Below are positions 48,861-60,647 of a stretch of 64,000 nucleotides of DNA, one piece after another. The notes beneath the pieces are model-generated. The model was not told the origin of the DNA. It made no database searches and was given only the letters and a program-made list of their open reading frames with translations. The position numbers were made by a program, and so were the translations under genes. Origin of the DNA: Qipengyuania soli (GTDB taxonomy: Bacteria; Pseudomonadota; Alphaproteobacteria; Sphingomonadales; Sphingomonadaceae); assembly GCF_015529805.1 (NCBI RefSeq), contig NZ_CP064654.1, forward strand, positions 2,846,045-2,910,044, written 5' to 3'. Position 1 is the first letter of the stretch. Every line of letters starts with the position of its first letter.

Positions 48861-50471
48861 TTATTCGGATAGGTTGGGCGGACCGCTCTCGGTCGAGATC
48901 GGGCGCTTGCGCCGTAGCTGGCCAAGGAGGTCCTTGTCGAGTGCGCCGATGGCGAATGCCATGCCGAAGAAGACCATGGCCCCCGCGATGACCAAGGCGG
49001 ATAGCGACCAGATGCGCGAGAATGCCTCGCCACGCCAGTAAGGTTCGAGCGCGGGGGTCAGCCACAACAGCGCAGCACCCATTGCGGCGGTCGCAAGAAT
49101 CTGGCGCGCAATCTTGCCTGCGAGCCTGCCCGAAAAGTGGAACCAGCCGCGGATCTGCAGGATGGTGTAGAGCGTCAGCACGTTGAGCGTTGCTGTGATC
49201 GCCGTCGCTGCAGCAAGTCCGACGATGCCGTAACGCGGGACGACGTAGAAATTCAGCGCGATGTTCACTGCGAGAGCGAACGCGGCAACAAACACCGGAG
49301 TGCGCGTGTCTTCGCGGCTGAAAAAGGCGGGTTGGAACACCTTGATGAGCACATAGGCGGGCAAGCCGCAGACGAGCGCGATCACGATATTGCCCATGAT
49401 GGCCGTGTCAGCTGGTGTCATCTTGCCGCCCTGGAATATGCCGGCGGTGAAAGCCTCGGCACAGATCGACAGGGCCACTGCGCAGGGTAGGCACAACAGC
49501 ATTGCAATCTCGACGGCATTCGACTGGAGCCGCTGCGCCTCGCCCTTGTCGCCCGACTGGATATGGCGGGCCAGCATGGGCAGGATGGCTGTGCCCAGCG
49601 CGATGCCGAAGACACCCAAGGGCATCTGGTTGAGACGATCGGCGAGCTTGAGCAGCGTCAGCGAGCCCTGGGGCAGCGAGGTCGCGAAGAAGGTGTCGAC
49701 CAGCTGGCTGATCTGGTAGATGCCCGCCCCGAATGTCGCGGGTAGCATCAGCATCATCAACCGCTTCACTTCGGGCGTGAACTTCGGCGTCTTGACCTTG
49801 AGATGCACGCCCGCGCGGCGCGTCGCCCACCACATGTACGTCAGTTGCGCCACGCCAGCGAGCGTGAGCGATATAGCCAGCGCCCATGCGACGACGAGGT
49901 CACTTTCACTGTCACCCCTCAGCTTCCATCCCGTGATGATGCCGCCGATCATGACAATGTTCAGCAACACCGGCACGATCGCACCTGGTGCGAAACGCGA
50001 GCGCGAGTTGAGCACGCCCGAGAGCATCGCAACGAGGCTGACAAGTGCGAGGTAAGGGAAGGTTACCCGGCTTAGCATGACGGACAGTTCGAACTTGCCC
50101 GGCACGCTCTGGTACTCGCGCGCCAGCAGCCAGACGATGCCCGGCATCGCGATCATGCACAGCGCCGAAAACCCGAGCAGGACCCAGACGAAAACCGACA
50201 GCACGTCACCGGCAAATGCATCGGCCGCTTCCTCGCCGCCACCCTCTTCGGCGTGGAGGCGGCGGGTATACATCGGCACGAAGGCGACGCTGAATGCGCC
50301 CTCGGCGAACAGGCGCCGAAATGTGTTGGGCAGCGTGAAAGCCAGCTGCCAGGCATCCGCTGCCAGCCCGGCGCCAAGCACACGGGCGAGCAGCATGTCG
50401 CGCACGAAGCCGAAGATGCGGCTGACCAGGGTCAGTCCGCCGATGGTTCCGACATTCTTGACGAGGCTCAT
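48861..50471 (-). CDS. murJ: Lipid II flippase MurJ
   Basis: 536 residues, about 14 membrane helices (MVF/MOP superfamily). Flips lipid II for peptidoglycan. It opens SLVKNVGTIGGLTLVSRIFG and FVRDMLLARVLGAGLAADAW, the standard MurJ N-terminus, and holds the basic Arg of helix 1-2 (SRIFGFVRD). ATG 50471 is chosen because longer readings add a sequence foreign to the family. Gene order secB-murJ-trpS is read on the minus strand. Confidence 0.95.
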   Translation of the reverse strand: MSLVKNVGTIGGLTLVSRIFGFVRDMLLARVLGAGLAADAWQLAFTLPNTFRRLFAEGAFSVAFVPMYTRRLHAEEGGGEEAADAFAGDVLSVFVWVLLGFSALCMIAMPGIVWLLAREYQSVPGKFELSVMLSRVTFPYLALVSLVAMLSGVLNSRSRFAPGAIVPVLLNIVMIGGIITGWKLRGDSESDLVVAWALAISLTLAGVAQLTYMWWATRRAGVHLKVKTPKFTPEVKRLMMLMLPATFGAGIYQISQLVDTFFATSLPQGSLTLLKLADRLNQMPLGVFGIALGTAILPMLARHIQSGDKGEAQRLQSNAVEIAMLLCLPCAVALSICAEAFTAGIFQGGKMTPADTAIMGNIVIALVCGLPAYVLIKVFQPAFFSREDTRTPVFVAAFALAVNIALNFYVVPRYGIVGLAAATAITATLNVLTLYTILQIRGWFHFSGRLAGKIARQILATAAMGAALLWLTPALEPYWRGEAFSRIWSLSALVIAGAMVFFGMAFAIGALDKDLLGQLRRKRPISTESGPPNLSE

Positions 50472-50502
50472 TTGCGGCCTCCGCCCGGCAACTTGGTCAG
50501 GC

Positions 50503-51033
50503 TCAGGCCTCGCCGGCAGGCGAGGCCATGCCTGCGCCCTGCTCCTGGGCACGGGCTGCCAGCTGCTGCTGGTAGAGTGTGCCGAAGTCGATCGGGTCGA
50601 GGACCAGCGGTGCAAAGCCGGCGTCGCGGGTCGAATCGGCGATTACGCGGCGAGCGAAGGGGAAGAGCATGCGCGGCGCTTCGGCAAACAGGAAGGCGTG
50701 GGCATGCTCGTCGGGCAGGTTGCGGATGCCGATGAGGCCGCAATAGGAGAGGTCGACGAGGTAAAGCTGGCCCTTCGCGCAGGTAGCGCTGGCAGTGACC
50801 TTGAGCGTGACTTCGTGCATTCCTTCACCGGCCGTATCGGCACCGATGTTGAACTGTACGTCAAGCTGCGGCTGCTCGTTCCACTGGAAGCACGCCGGAG
50901 CGTTGGGAACTTCGACCGACATGTCCTTCACATACTGCGTGATGATGCCGACCGAAGGCAGGTTGTCGGCGCCGTTTGCGCCGGCGGCAGGATCCATATT
51001 GAGGTCGGTGAGAACGTCGCCTTCGTCGGCCAT
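50503..51033 (-). CDS. secB: Protein-export chaperone SecB
   Basis: 176 residues. Holds preproteins unfolded for SecA. It has IITQYVKDMSVEVPNAP at the peptide-binding edge, VTLKVTASA in the beta-sheet and GLIGIRNLPDEHAHAFLFAEAPRMLFPFARR, which is strongly conserved in SecB. The alphaproteobacterial form has a Gly/Ala-rich tail (AQEQGAGMASPAGEA). ATG at 51033 is used. It is divergent from the Tim44-like gene; the 246-nt gap holds no clear promoter that I can support. Confidence 0.95.
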   Translation of the reverse strand: MADEGDVLTDLNMDPAAGANGADNLPSVGIITQYVKDMSVEVPNAPACFQWNEQPQLDVQFNIGADTAGEGMHEVTLKVTASATCAKGQLYLVDLSYCGLIGIRNLPDEHAHAFLFAEAPRMLFPFARRVIADSTRDAGFAPLVLDPIDFGTLYQQQLAARAQEQGAGMASPAGEA

Positions 51034-51279
51034 GATGTCAGTCTTTCGATCGGTTTCCGGGAGGCCCGGCGCACGTTTTGCACGCCATGGAGCCAATGCA
51101 GGGCGCGCCTAGCATCTGCCGCGCGCCCCCGCAATGCACCACGAGAGAGGGATGGCAACCGCCGCAGCCAGCCTTTCGTTCATCTCAGGAACATTGCCGG
51201 TTTGAAATTCTTACCTATCTGAGGCACACAGGACAAAGCGCGTCCGCCTGCGGTTCGCGCGTCGGAGAAAGCAGTCACC

Positions 51280-51942
51280 GTGATTACCGAGATCGTCATC
51301 CTTGCCATGATCGCCGCCTTCCTTGGGCTGCGGCTCTATTCGGTGCTTGGTCGCCGTTCGGAGCATGAGGAAGAAGTGATCCCGCACCGCTTCGAACGCG
51401 GCGAAGCCCCGCCTTCCGTGACCAACGAGGTGGAAGCCCCACGCCCGGTGCGCCAGCCGGTCACCCTGCGTGCGGGCGATGACCGCGCCCCCGCAAACGA
51501 GGCTGGCATTCGAGCCATCGCGGCCGCCGACAACCGTTTCGACCTCCTCGCCTTCATCGAAGGTGCACGCGGCGCTTACGGCATGATCCTCGAGGCGTTC
51601 TGGCGCGGCGACAAGGAAACGCTACGCGAACTGACCGATGACGACGTTTATGCCAGCTTCGCTGCGGCCATCGATGCGCGCGCGGCCGCGGGCGAAACGC
51701 TAGACAACCGCCTGATCCGCATCGAGGATGCGACGATCCGCAGCGCCGAACTCGACGGACGAATTGCCCGCATCGCGGTGTTGTTCGTGGCTGATATCGC
51801 TGCCGTGACCCGCGACAAAGACGGTAATGTCATCGCTGGCTCTCTCGACGATGCGATTGTCAGCCGCGATGTCTGGACCTTCTCGCGCAATACCGGCGCG
51901 GCTTCGCCCGACTGGGTGCTCGACGAAACCGACGAAGGCTGA
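51280..51942 (+). CDS. timA: Tim44-like (TimA) membrane-associated protein
   Basis: 220 residues. An N-terminal membrane helix (ITEIVILAMIAAFLGLRLYS) is followed by a charged linker and a Tim44-like domain of about 130 residues. The domain has FDLLAFIEGARGAYGMILEA and FWRGDKETLRELTDDDVYASF, matching the alphaproteobacterial TimA family. It starts at a GTG (51280). In this group it sits between secB and mltA, as here. It may act in envelope or membrane protein handling; the name is family based. Confidence 0.88.
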   Translation: MITEIVILAMIAAFLGLRLYSVLGRRSEHEEEVIPHRFERGEAPPSVTNEVEAPRPVRQPVTLRAGDDRAPANEAGIRAIAAADNRFDLLAFIEGARGAYGMILEAFWRGDKETLRELTDDDVYASFAAAIDARAAAGETLDNRLIRIEDATIRSAELDGRIARIAVLFVADIAAVTRDKDGNVIAGSLDDAIVSRDVWTFSRNTGAASPDWVLDETDEG

Positions 51943-51966
51943 CCGGCTCGGCCGGCGGGAGGACGC

Positions 51967-53187
51967 ATGCGTAGCTGGGTCGCCTTGGCAGCGCTTGTCG
52001 CTCTGGCCGGATGCGTGCGTGTCGTACCCGAAGCCAAGCCTCCTCAGGCAGGAATGCCGGCGCCCGCCCAAACGCCCGGACCCGTAATTCTTGCGCCAAC
52101 ACCTGCAGTAACCAGTGCGGCACTGGCCGGAATTGCCCGCGGTCCCGACATCGGCGGTCTTGGCTTCGCAACCGACGATGCAGCGGGCGCCCTGCGGTCG
52201 TTCCGCGAGTCTTGCCCGAAGCTGCTTGCGAGGACCGACGCCAGCGGGCTTACCCAGCGGGAGGATTGGCGACCTGCCTGCGAGGCAGCGACCAACTGGC
52301 CGACGGGTGATGCGCGGCGCTTCTTCTCCAGCTATTTCGAAAGCGTCATAGTCGGAGATGGCAAGGCCTTCGCCACCGGCTATTTCGAACCCGAGATTCG
52401 CGGCAGCCGGGTACCGGCGCCGGGTTACGACGTACCGGTCTACAAGATGCCGCCAGAACTCGTTCGCGGCTGGCCCGACGATATTCCCGAAAGCGAGCGT
52501 ACCGGCCGACCACCGCTCGGTCGCGTGGATGCCAGCGGGAAGTTCGTGCCCTACTATGAACGGGCGGAGATCGAGGACGGCGCGCTCGCCAATCGCGGGC
52601 TGGAGATCGCTTGGGCTGCCGACGCGGTCGAGTTCTTCTTCCTCCAGATCCAGGGATCGGGCCTGCTTCGCCTGCCAGACGATACGCTGATGCGTATCGG
52701 CTATGCGGGGCAGAACGGGCGGGAGTATGTGGGCATCGGATCGGTCATGCGCGAGCGGGGCCTGCTCGGCGAAGGTCCGGGCAAATACCCGGGTTCGATG
52801 CAGGGCATCATACAGTACATTCACGATAACCCCGAGGAAGGCCGCGAACTGATGCGGCTCAACAAGAGCTGGGTTTTCTTCCGCGAACTGACAACAGACG
52901 GCCCCCTTGGCGCACTGGAAGTGCCCGTGCGCGGGTCATCGTCGGTGGCGGTAGACCCGAACTTCGTGCCGCTCGGCGCGCCGGTATTCCTCGACCTCGA
53001 CCGCAACGAAGCGGACGGGCTGTGGGTGGCGCAGGACACTGGCGGCGCAATCAAGGGTGCAAACCGCTTCGACACATTCTGGGGCAACGGGCCAGATGCC
53101 CGGCAGACTGCGGGCGGTATGAGCGGCCGGGGCGAGGCACTGATCCTCGTTCCCAAGGGTACGGCAGCGCGCCTGCAGCAGCGATGA
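51967..53187 (+). CDS. mltA: Membrane-bound lytic murein transglycosylase A
   Basis: 406 residues. Lipoprotein signal MRSWVALAALVALAGC, Cys16 lipidated. The MltA domain follows: VGDGKAFATGYFEPEIRGSR, FFLQIQGSGLLRLPDDTLMR and the 3D domain with GPLGALEVPVRGSSSVAVD and catalytic Asp in WVAQDTGGAIKGANRFD near residue 365. It cleaves peptidoglycan glycan chains to anhydromuropeptides. It overlaps the smr gene by 4 nt. Confidence 0.95.
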   Translation: MRSWVALAALVALAGCVRVVPEAKPPQAGMPAPAQTPGPVILAPTPAVTSAALAGIARGPDIGGLGFATDDAAGALRSFRESCPKLLARTDASGLTQREDWRPACEAATNWPTGDARRFFSSYFESVIVGDGKAFATGYFEPEIRGSRVPAPGYDVPVYKMPPELVRGWPDDIPESERTGRPPLGRVDASGKFVPYYERAEIEDGALANRGLEIAWAADAVEFFFLQIQGSGLLRLPDDTLMRIGYAGQNGREYVGIGSVMRERGLLGEGPGKYPGSMQGIIQYIHDNPEEGRELMRLNKSWVFFRELTTDGPLGALEVPVRGSSSVAVDPNFVPLGAPVFLDLDRNEADGLWVAQDTGGAIKGANRFDTFWGNGPDARQTAGGMSGRGEALILVPKGTAARLQQR

Positions 53188-53768
53188 CCGCCCCTCGCGG
53201 CCTCAGTGCCGAGGAAGTGGCGGCATGGGACCGACTGGCGGCGACCGTCACGCCCCTGCATCCCCGCCCGGTCCGCAAGCTGGCCCAGCCGATCAAGACG
53301 AAAGGCGGTGCCGAACCCGAAACCATGGACAAGGCCATGCATCGGGTTACACCCGTCCTGAAAACCAAGCCGCGTGTACCGGTGCCCGCCGACACGAGCA
53401 GGGTGGCGCGCAGGCTGCCGGACCCCGGCCTGGACTCGCACTGGGATCGCAAGCTCAAGGCAGGGTCCATCCAGCCCGACTTCACCCTCGACCTACACGG
53501 TCATAATCTCGACCGCGCCTATGACCGCCTGATGAGCGGTATTGCCCAGGCGCGGGCCATGGGTGCGCGGACGATCCTGCTGGTCACGGGCAAGTCGCGT
53601 CCGGTTGCGGCAGCCGACCGTGCGGACCAGCGCGGCGCAATCCGTGCCAAGGTGCTCGACTGGCTTGCTGCATCAGGCCACCACTCGGCCATCGCCGCTG
53701 TCCGCCGGGCGCACCAGCGCCATGGCGGCGAAGGCGCAATCTACATCGTGCTCAGGCGCGAGGGCTGA
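53184..53768 (+). CDS. smrA: Smr-domain protein (DNA endonuclease SmrA-like)
   Basis: 194 residues. The N-terminal half is charged, Pro-rich and likely disordered. The C-terminal Smr domain has TLDLHGHNLDRAYDRLM with the LDLHG motif near residue 103, and TILLVTGKSRPV. Residues RRAHQRHGGEGAIYIVLRR close the domain. Smr proteins nick DNA or RNA. The ATG at 53184 overlaps mltA, and the end overlaps the convergent Pr6Pr-like gene by 17 nt. Confidence 0.88.
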   Translation: MTAPRGLSAEEVAAWDRLAATVTPLHPRPVRKLAQPIKTKGGAEPETMDKAMHRVTPVLKTKPRVPVPADTSRVARRLPDPGLDSHWDRKLKAGSIQPDFTLDLHGHNLDRAYDRLMSGIAQARAMGARTILLVTGKSRPVAAADRADQRGAIRAKVLDWLAASGHHSAIAAVRRAHQRHGGEGAIYIVLRREG

Positions 53769-54366
53769 CCAGGCGCCGCAGCGCTAGCAGCAGGGCACCG
53801 AAGAGCATGAAGGCAGCAGCGAGACCAATCAGGTTGACCAGCACTTGCGCCATGCCGAACTTCGGCACGTCGAGGAAGAAATACGGATAGAAGCCCGAGA
53901 TCGCGCCATAGGTGAGGGCGAAACCCGTGTAGACGAGCGGGGCGATGGTCACGATTGGTATGGAACGCCAACCGGCATCAACCGGTCTCGTGAATTCCGC
54001 CCACCAGATGATCGTGGCCAGAGGCACTATCGTGTGGTGCACCTGGTTGGTGTAGCGATCCCAACCTATCGGGTGGTGATCCGCGGCCAAGAGCGTCCAG
54101 TAGACGACGGCGACGATGGCCAGCGCGGTCGCCAAGGCGAATGGAATGCCGGCATGGATACGGCCCCGTGCCGCGACCCATCCGAGCAGGACGCCAGCCG
54201 CAAGGTTCGCCCACAAGGTAAAAAACCTCAACAACAGCGCGAAGGCGACCAGGGGACTTCCGTCGCGTTCAAGGTTTAGATTGCACTGTACCACGATGGC
54301 GGCGAGTGCGGCCAGCGAGATAGCTCCTGCGACAACGCGGCCAGATCGGGAAATGTCGATGATCAT
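53752..54366 (-). CDS. Pr6Pr-like six-helix membrane protein
   Basis: 204 residues with about six helices. The most conserved-looking segment is TNQVHHTIVPLATIIWWAEF, with a His-His in a membrane helix and a Trp-Trp-Ala-Glu motif. This suits the Pr6Pr (FAR-17a/AIG1-like) family. A C-terminal GFYPYFFLDVPKFGMAQVLV follows. Function unknown. It is downstream of katG on the same strand but separated by a terminator. Confidence 0.78.
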   Translation of the reverse strand: MIIDISRSGRVVAGAISLAALAAIVVQCNLNLERDGSPLVAFALLLRFFTLWANLAAGVLLGWVAARGRIHAGIPFALATALAIVAVVYWTLLAADHHPIGWDRYTNQVHHTIVPLATIIWWAEFTRPVDAGWRSIPIVTIAPLVYTGFALTYGAISGFYPYFFLDVPKFGMAQVLVNLIGLAAAFMLFGALLLALRRLVSPRA

Positions 54367-54405
54367 CGTCGCCCCCTAGCGCCCGCGCGCCTCCAGTCCA
54401 GCACG

Positions 54406-54436
54406 AAAAAGGCCCCCGGCAAGACTACCGGGGGCC
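54406..54436 (-). terminator. Intrinsic terminator of katG
   Basis: On the minus strand GGCCCCCGG (54436-54428) pairs with CCGGGGGCC (54419-54411) around an 8-nt loop, followed by five Ts (54410-54406). It lies 28 nt past the katG stop and separates it from the Pr6Pr-like gene. Confidence 0.9.
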
Positions 54437-54464
54437 TCCATCCACGACCCGGGGGCTTGTCGCC

Positions 54465-56696
<2,232 letters not shown>

Positions 56697-56732
56697 TCAG
56701 GAGAGGGTGATGCGCTTTTGGCTTTGATGCGT

Positions 56733-56762
56733 CCAATCGATTAATCGGTTTTGATTGATTGG
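56733..56762. promoter_or_regulatory. AT-rich inverted repeat upstream of katG
   Basis: CCAATC (56733-56738) and GATTGG (56757-56762) flank an AT-rich core that also holds ATCGAT and repeated GATT units (56735-56762), about 75-100 nt upstream of the katG start. It is a candidate operator for a peroxide regulator such as OxyR. No firm match to a known consensus. Confidence 0.3.
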
Positions 56763-56799
56763 ATTGAGCGATGATGCGGCGACGCGTGGCCCAGATGCG

Positions 56800-56835
56800 A
56801 AAAGCGCCGCCATCCATTTGGAATGACGACGCTTT
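56800..56835 (-). terminator. Intrinsic terminator of ahpF
   Basis: AAAGCGCCGCC (56801-56811) and GACGACGCTTT (56825-56835) form an 11-bp stem (with G-U pairs in the minus-strand RNA) continued by a short inner stem. The minus-strand transcript ends in TTTT. It lies 22 nt beyond the ahpF stop. Confidence 0.65.
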
Positions 56836-56856
56836 CGTGACTGATCTGGATCAATT

Positions 56857-58446
56857 TCAGGCGGCTTGCGCGATGTCCGCTGCCGGTTCGGTGCGGATGA
56901 GATAATCGAAGGCGGAAAGTCCCGCCTTTGAGCCTTCGCCCATGGCGACGACGATCTGCTTGTAGGGCACATCGGTGACATCGCCCGCGCCGAAGATACC
57001 CGCCAGATTGGTGCGGCCTTCCTCGTCGGTGACGATCTCTCCATGCGGCGACAGCTCAAGCCCACTGCCCTGCAGCCACTCCGTGTTGGGGACGAGGCCG
57101 ATCTGCACGAACACGCCTTCGAGCGCGATGCGGCGTTCGGTTCCGGACTGGCGGTCCTTGACCACGAGACCGTCGACCTTGCCGTCCTTGCCGGTGATTT
57201 CGGTGGTCTGGCCACTGGTGACGATCTCGACATTGGGCAGGCTGCGCAGCTTCGCTTGCAGCACCTCATCGGCGCGCAGCTTCACGTCGTATTCGATCAG
57301 CGTGACGTGACCGACGATCTTGGCAAGGTCGATCGCCGCCTCGACACCCGAATTGCCGCCACCGATCACCGCGATACGCTTGCCCTTGAACAGCGGTCCG
57401 TCGCAGTGCGGGCAATAGGCGACGCCCTTGTTGCGATACTCGGCTTCGCCCGGCACGCCGAGGTTGCGCCACCGCGCGCCGGTGGCGAGGATCAGGCTGC
57501 GTGCCTGGAGGCTCGCACCATTGCCAAGTTCTACCGTGTGGAGACCGCCCTTTTCCGTGGCTGGGACGAGCTTTACCGCCTTAGCAAGGTCCATCAGGTC
57601 GATGTCGTAATCGCTAACATGCCGCTTGATTTCACCCGCCAGCTTGGGGCCTTCGGTGTAGGGCGTGCCCGGCAGGTTCTCGATGCCCAGTGTGTCGTGC
57701 AGCTGGCCTCCGAAGCGTTCGGCCGCGATTCCGGTCCTGAAACCCTTGCGCGCGGTATAGATGGCGGTCGCAGCGCCCGCGGGCCCGCCACCGACCACGA
57801 GGACTTCGAACGGATCCTTGTCGGCCAGCTTCGCTGCCGCGCGCGCTTCCGCGCCAGTATCGAGACGGCTGAGTATTTCGGCGAGCTCCATCTTGCCGTT
57901 CCAGAACGGCTCGCCGTTGAGGAAGGTCGCGGGCACGGCCATGATGTCGCGCGCGTCGACCTCGTCCTTGTAGGTGCCGCCTTCGATCAGGGTCGCGGTG
58001 ATGCGCGGGTTTTCCAGCGCCATCAGGGTCAACGCCTGCACCACGTCGGGGCAGTTGTGACACGAGAGCGAGAAATACATCTCGAAATTGAAGTCGCCTT
58101 CAAGCCCGCGGACCTGTTCGATTAGGTCGGCGTCGACCTTGGGCGGATGCCCGCCTGCCCAAAGCAGGGCGAGCACCAGCGAGGTGAACTCATGGCCCAT
58201 CGGCAGACCGGCAAAGCGCACCCACTTTTCCGCATCGCTCGCGCGGCGGATCACGAAGCTGGGCTTGCGGGCATCGGTGCCGTCGAAGCTGGCACTGACG
58301 AAATCGTGCAGCGCGGCGATCTCTTCGAGCAGTTCGCGCGTTTGCGCGCTCTTGGCATCGTCGCCCAGCGAGGCGACGAGTTCGACCGGCTCGCGCAGGT
58401 TCGCAAGATAGGTCTTGAGCTGCTGGGTCATGGTGGCGTCGAGCAT
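56857..58446 (-). CDS. ahpF: Alkyl hydroperoxide reductase subunit F
   Basis: 529 residues. Flavoprotein that passes electrons from NADH to AhpC. The N-terminal double thioredoxin-fold region carries a Cys pair in [14 protein letters not shown] near residue 129. The C-terminal thioredoxin-reductase part has FAD loop [19 protein letters not shown] near 218, the active disulfide in [15 protein letters not shown] near 345, and the NAD loop [19 protein letters not shown]. It is downstream of ahpC, separated by a strong hairpin, so readthrough or a private promoter is needed. Confidence 0.96.
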   Translation of the reverse strand: MLDATMTQQLKTYLANLREPVELVASLGDDAKSAQTRELLEEIAALHDFVSASFDGTDARKPSFVIRRASDAEKWVRFAGLPMGHEFTSLVLALLWAGGHPPKVDADLIEQVRGLEGDFNFEMYFSLSCHNCPDVVQALTLMALENPRITATLIEGGTYKDEVDARDIMAVPATFLNGEPFWNGKMELAEILSRLDTGAEARAAAKLADKDPFEVLVVGGGPAGAATAIYTARKGFRTGIAAERFGGQLHDTLGIENLPGTPYTEGPKLAGEIKRHVSDYDIDLMDLAKAVKLVPATEKGGLHTVELGNGASLQARSLILATGARWRNLGVPGEAEYRNKGVAYCPHCDGPLFKGKRIAVIGGGNSGVEAAIDLAKIVGHVTLIEYDVKLRADEVLQAKLRSLPNVEIVTSGQTTEITGKDGKVDGLVVKDRQSGTERRIALEGVFVQIGLVPNTEWLQGSGLELSPHGEIVTDEEGRTNLAGIFGAGDVTDVPYKQIVVAMGEGSKAGLSAFDYLIRTEPAADIAQAA

Positions 58447-58495
58447 GGACGGACTCCGGGTGTGTGGCGGATTGCGGATGACGATGCGGGGAAGG

Positions 58496-58538
58496 GAAAA
58501 GGCCCGGGGCGAGGGGGGGAGGTACGGCCCCGGGCCTT
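58496..58538 (-). terminator. Strong hairpin between ahpC and ahpF
   Basis: GGCCCGGGGC (58501-58510) and GCCCCGGGCC (58527-58536) form a perfect stem that two A-T pairs extend to 12 bp, with a purine-rich loop. On the minus strand it is followed by Ts (58500-58497). It lies 78 nt past the ahpC stop and can set an ahpC excess over ahpF. Confidence 0.85.
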
Positions 58539-58615
58539 CCAGCGACCCGAGACTGTTATCTCGGGCTCTTGTCCGGCGATTCTAGATCGCCGAAGGTGAA
58601 CTCAGCCTGTCAGGC

Positions 58616-59182
58616 TCAGATCTTGCCAACCAGGTCGAGCGATGGGGCAAGGGTCTCTTCGCCTTCTTCCCATGCGGCCGGGCAAACCTGGCCGGGGTTG
58701 GCGCGCACGTACTGCGCAGCCTTGATTTTGCGGGCCAGTTCGTTGGCATTGCGGCCGACGCCTTCGCAGGTCTGCTCCATGATCTGGATCACACCGTCAG
58801 GGTCGACGACGAAGGTTGCGCGGTCGGCCAGGCCGACACCTTCACGCAGGACGTCGAAGTTCGTCGCAAGGACGTGGTTCTGGTCGCCGAGGAAGGGAAA
58901 CTGCAGCTTGCCGATCTTGTCCGACGTGTCGTGCCAGGCCTTGTGGCTGAAGTGCGTGTCGGTCGACACAGCATAGACCTCGACGTCCATCTTCTGAAGC
59001 ATGGCATACTGCTCGCCGAGGTTTTCAAGCTCGGTCGGGCAGACGAAGGTGAAGTCGGCCGGGTAGAAGAAGAACACGGCCCACTTGCCGCGCACGTCCT
59101 CGTCGGTGACCTGGAAGAAGTCCTTGCCGGCCTGGAAGGCGGTGGCGCTGAACGGTTTGATCTGCGATCCGATGATACCCAT
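58616..59182 (-). CDS. ahpC: Alkyl hydroperoxide reductase subunit C, typical 2-Cys peroxiredoxin
   Basis: 188 residues. Reduces hydrogen peroxide and organic hydroperoxides. The peroxidatic cysteine is in [20 protein letters not shown] near residue 47, the resolving one in [15 protein letters not shown] near 166. AhpC1-type, with [16 protein letters not shown] at the start. The start at 59182 fits length and has CGGAGAATC upstream. Recycled by AhpF downstream; the promoter is at 59224-59263. Confidence 0.97.
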   Translation of the reverse strand: MGIIGSQIKPFSATAFQAGKDFFQVTDEDVRGKWAVFFFYPADFTFVCPTELENLGEQYAMLQKMDVEVYAVSTDTHFSHKAWHDTSDKIGKLQFPFLGDQNHVLATNFDVLREGVGLADRATFVVDPDGVIQIMEQTCEGVGRNANELARKIKAAQYVRANPGQVCPAAWEEGEETLAPSLDLVGKI

Positions 59183-59223
59183 TGCTTTGATTCTCCGTGA
59201 GTTCGGGTGAAACTGTCGGAGCC

Positions 59224-59251
59224 CAGATAGGGTGTGTTGCGGCGCACAAAA
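59224..59251 (-). promoter_or_regulatory. Predicted ahpC promoter
   Basis: On the minus strand TTTTGT (59251-59246), a 16-nt spacer and TATCTG (59229-59224) fit a weak -35 and a fair -10. The transcript would start near 59217, leaving about 35 nt of leader. The -35 region lies inside the palindrome at 59244-59263, as at promoters switched on by an upstream activator. Confidence 0.45.
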
Positions 59252-59263
59252 GCTATTTTGTGC
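59244..59263. promoter_or_regulatory. 20-bp palindrome, candidate peroxide-regulator operator of ahpC
   Basis: GCACAAAA (59244-59251) and TTTTGTGC (59256-59263) are perfect inverted 8-mers around GCTA. The site covers the -35 of ahpC. An ATAG sits at 59227-59230 and a CTAT at 59253-59256, which resemble OxyR half-sites, but the full four-part OxyR array is not clear. Confidence 0.5.
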
Positions 59264-59339
59264 GATTGCGAACATCGGAATTTTCAATCAGTCGCTTGGA
59301 ACTTTCGGAAAGCTGGAAATCGGCTTCCTGTATTCGCGA

Positions 59340-60647
59340 TCAATCTCTGAACGCCGTTTCGCTGAGGCGCGTTATCGGCGTGAACAGATAGGAGAGGACC
59401 GACCTCTTTTCGCCCAGCAAATTGACATTGGCGACCATGCCCGGCCCGATGCTGAGAGGCTTGCCGGAATTGTCGACCAGGCGATCCTCGGTCTGGATTT
59501 CGACCGTGTAGAAGGATTCGCCTAACATCTCGTCCATCACCGCATCGGGAGAGATCGAGGTGACCAGTCCGTCGAGCGTCCCGTAGATGGCGCGGTTGTA
59601 GGCAGTGATCTCGATCTTCGCATCCTGATTGAGGCGGACGTTGGCGATGTCCTGCGGTTTGATGCGTGCCTCTATATAGAGGACGTCGTTCGAAGGGACG
59701 ATCTCGGCAACCGGTGACCCGGCAGTGACTGTCCCTCCAATGGTCGTGACGAGGACGCGGTTGATCTTGCCGGCCACGGGCGAGCGGATGACCGTTCGAT
59801 CGACGCGGTCCGACAGGGCGGGCAACTGCATCTGCTTCGAACTCAGTTCCGCCTGCGCCATCGACAACTCGCCTGCGGTACGGCTGAGCCAGTCGCTGCG
59901 CGTCTGGGCGACCTGCGCCTGCGCCTCCGCGACGCCGGATCGGGCACGAGCAAGTGCGGCTTCGGCCGAATCGACTTCCTTGCGCGCTACCAGTGCCTGG
60001 TTTTCCGCCTTGATCAGGTCGACTTGCGGTATGACCTGCGTCGCCACCAGCGGGCGGATCATTTCGAGTTCCTTGGTCGATGCGTCGAGCGTCGACCGCC
60101 GCGCCTCAAGCAGAGACTGCGCTTCGATGACCATACGCTGCGCCTGAGCGACACGGGCGCTGGCCGCCGACATGGCGCTTTGCAGCTCGGCCATCCGGGC
60201 CCTGTGGAGCGAGCTTTCGATCTCGACCTGTCCCGAGGGTGCAGCGCCGTATTCGGGACTCGATCCGCGCACTTCGGCATTGAGGCGGGCGATCTTCGCC
60301 TGGAGCGCGCTGACCTCCGCCGTCGAACTGCCAAAGGCAGCGCCGGTTTGTGTCGGGGACAGCCGCACGATGATGTCGCCCTTGCGGACCGTCTGTCCCG
60401 GCTTGACGAGTATCTCCTCGATCACTCCGCCTTCGAGATTGGAGACGACCTGCAGTTTCGAACTCGGCACCACCTGGCCAAGGCCGCGCACGCTGCGGTC
60501 GATCTTGGTGAGCGCTGCCCAGGCAATCGCCGCCACCGCGAGCGCCAGCACGGTCCAGAGCACGATATTCGCGGACTTGCGCGCCACGATTTCCTGTTCG
60601 TCGACGTCGGCGTTCGCGCCGCTGATGAGGTCAAGCAACTCGGCCAT
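59340..60647 (-). CDS. Type I secretion membrane fusion protein (HlyD family)
   Basis: 435 residues. One membrane helix at about 27-50 (ANIVLWTVLALAVAAIAW), a lipoyl-like half-motif (GLGQVVPSSKLQVVSNLEGG), long coiled-coil arms (about 110-270, many Ala/Glu/Arg) and the second lipoyl half with VRSPVAGKINRVLVTT. C-terminal beta domain to the end. It links the inner-membrane ABC exporter to an outer-membrane TolC-type channel, not present in the window. It starts 17 nt inside the ABC gene and shares its transcript. Confidence 0.92.
   Translation of the reverse strand: MAELLDLISGANADVDEQEIVARKSANIVLWTVLALAVAAIAWAALTKIDRSVRGLGQVVPSSKLQVVSNLEGGVIEEILVKPGQTVRKGDIIVRLSPTQTGAAFGSSTAEVSALQAKIARLNAEVRGSSPEYGAAPSGQVEIESSLHRARMAELQSAMSAASARVAQAQRMVIEAQSLLEARRSTLDASTKELEMIRPLVATQVIPQVDLIKAENQALVARKEVDSAEAALARARSGVAEAQAQVAQTRSDWLSRTAGELSMAQAELSSKQMQLPALSDRVDRTVIRSPVAGKINRVLVTTIGGTVTAGSPVAEIVPSNDVLYIEARIKPQDIANVRLNQDAKIEITAYNRAIYGTLDGLVTSISPDAVMDEMLGESFYTVEIQTEDRLVDNSGKPLSIGPGMVANVNLLGEKRSVLSYLFTPITRLSETAFRD

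Noticed and set aside
51034..51279. Divergent promoters between secB and the Tim44-like gene
   Set aside because: Several TTG and TAT-like pieces occur (near 51200-51225), but none has acceptable spacing, so no promoter is called.
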